Shown one piece after another: positions 63,760 to 64,000 of a stretch of DNA of 64,000 nucleotides. A model generated the notes under the pieces. That model was given only the letters and a program-made list of their open reading frames with translations, searched no databases and was not told where the DNA came from. This stretch comes from Aradus depressus (taxonomy: Eukaryota; Arthropoda; Insecta; Hemiptera; Aradidae): positions 12,440,249-12,504,248 of the forward strand of contig OY759223.1 of NCBI GenBank assembly GCA_963662175.1, in the 5' to 3' direction. Every line of letters starts with the position of its first letter. Position 1 is the first letter of the stretch. Made by a program: the position numbers and the translations under genes.

Positions 63760-63950
63760 CTATAGTATAAGATATACACGATAGTATATTATACCATAGT
63801 ATAAGAAAGTATTGTAATCGTGCGAAAATCCGAGATCGGTCCCTGAATACGTTTTGATCATTTTCGCGATGATGTCTGTCTATGCGCGTTTGAGTAATGT
63901 AATGTAAATATATCAACACGAAATTGGTGGTCATTATTGATTTTTTTTTG
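63760..63950 (+). repeat. M-like left end, divergent subfamily
   Basis: 'agtataagaaagtattgtaa', 'tcgtgcgaaaatccgagatc' and 'gtctgtctatgcgcgtttga' parallel the M left end ('tataggggaagttatgtaat', 'aatcgg', 'gtctgtctgtg') but differ in every block. Confidence 0.5.
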
Positions 63951-63977
63951 GAAGGAAAACACAATTGATTTTGCGGC

Positions 63978-64000
63978 TTTTTTACTTCCCCAGCTATCCG
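63978..64000 (+). repeat. M outer left end, cut by window edge
   Basis: 'tttacttccccagctatccg' is the outer left end of M; the rest lies beyond the window. Confidence 0.65.

Overview
The window is repeat-dense, AT-rich, intron-poor-looking eukaryotic DNA. I found no convincing host gene, rRNA, tRNA gene, CRISPR array or bacterial operon. The content points to an arthropod, probably an insect. There are many copies of a tRNA-derived SINE whose 3' end is CCTAA repeats (the complement of the insect TTAGG motif), Jockey-type non-LTR retrotransposon tails, a mariner fragment, pogo/Tigger-like elements with CAGTG ends and TA flanks, and a Penelope-like remnant. A hemipteran would fit, but nothing here fixes the species. 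Nearly every short ORF is either noise or a decayed transposon piece.

Layout. 0-7.5 kb: two SINE copies sharing one deletion, a SINE with a 13-bp target duplication, a broken mariner transposase start, a 3 x 118 bp array, an 11 x 111 bp array, and antisense reverse-transcriptase debris. 7.5-13 kb: modular repeat 'M', a 475-bp foldback carrying hammerhead-ribozyme-like cores, a pogo-like element with a SINE nested in it, a 4 x 87 bp array, and a 1.2-kb long-TIR element with a second SINE type inside. 13-29 kb: Jockey tails, 3'-UTR repeats, MITEs, more M copies, and a 530-bp tandem duplication containing oppositely oriented SINEs. 29-39.6 kb: a tRNA-related third SINE family, then about 6 kb of strikingly G-poor plus strand with diverged internal repeats, a 502-bp tandem duplication, and two abutting palindromes, the larger about 1.36 kb with arms that look exact. 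39.6-54.6 kb: SINE cluster, M copies, an inverted-arm foldback with ribozyme-like cores, a TIR pair enclosing a reverse-transcriptase tail, Jockey tails, and a clean pogo-like element. 54.6-64 kb: an M copy carrying both a SINE and a TIR MITE, a Penelope-like endonuclease remnant with a ribozyme-like arm downstream of it, a non-LTR C-terminus with a CCHC finger, a Tigger-like element holding an 88-bp ribozyme-bearing insert with its own 13-bp target duplication, and an RNase H fragment amplified as a 125-bp minisatellite.

How the parts relate. The window is a palimpsest in which insertions can be ordered by nesting: M and pogo-like elements are older hosts; SINEs, MITEs and ribozyme-bearing pieces landed in them later. 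Non-autonomous families (SINE-A, SINE-2, SINE-3, M, MITEs) would need enzymes from autonomous relatives. The window shows only decayed fragments of possible suppliers (Jockey-like, RNase H-bearing non-LTR, Penelope-like, mariner). Boundaries of degenerate repeats are by eye and may be off by tens of bases. Copy-number and identity statements come from reading, not from alignment software.
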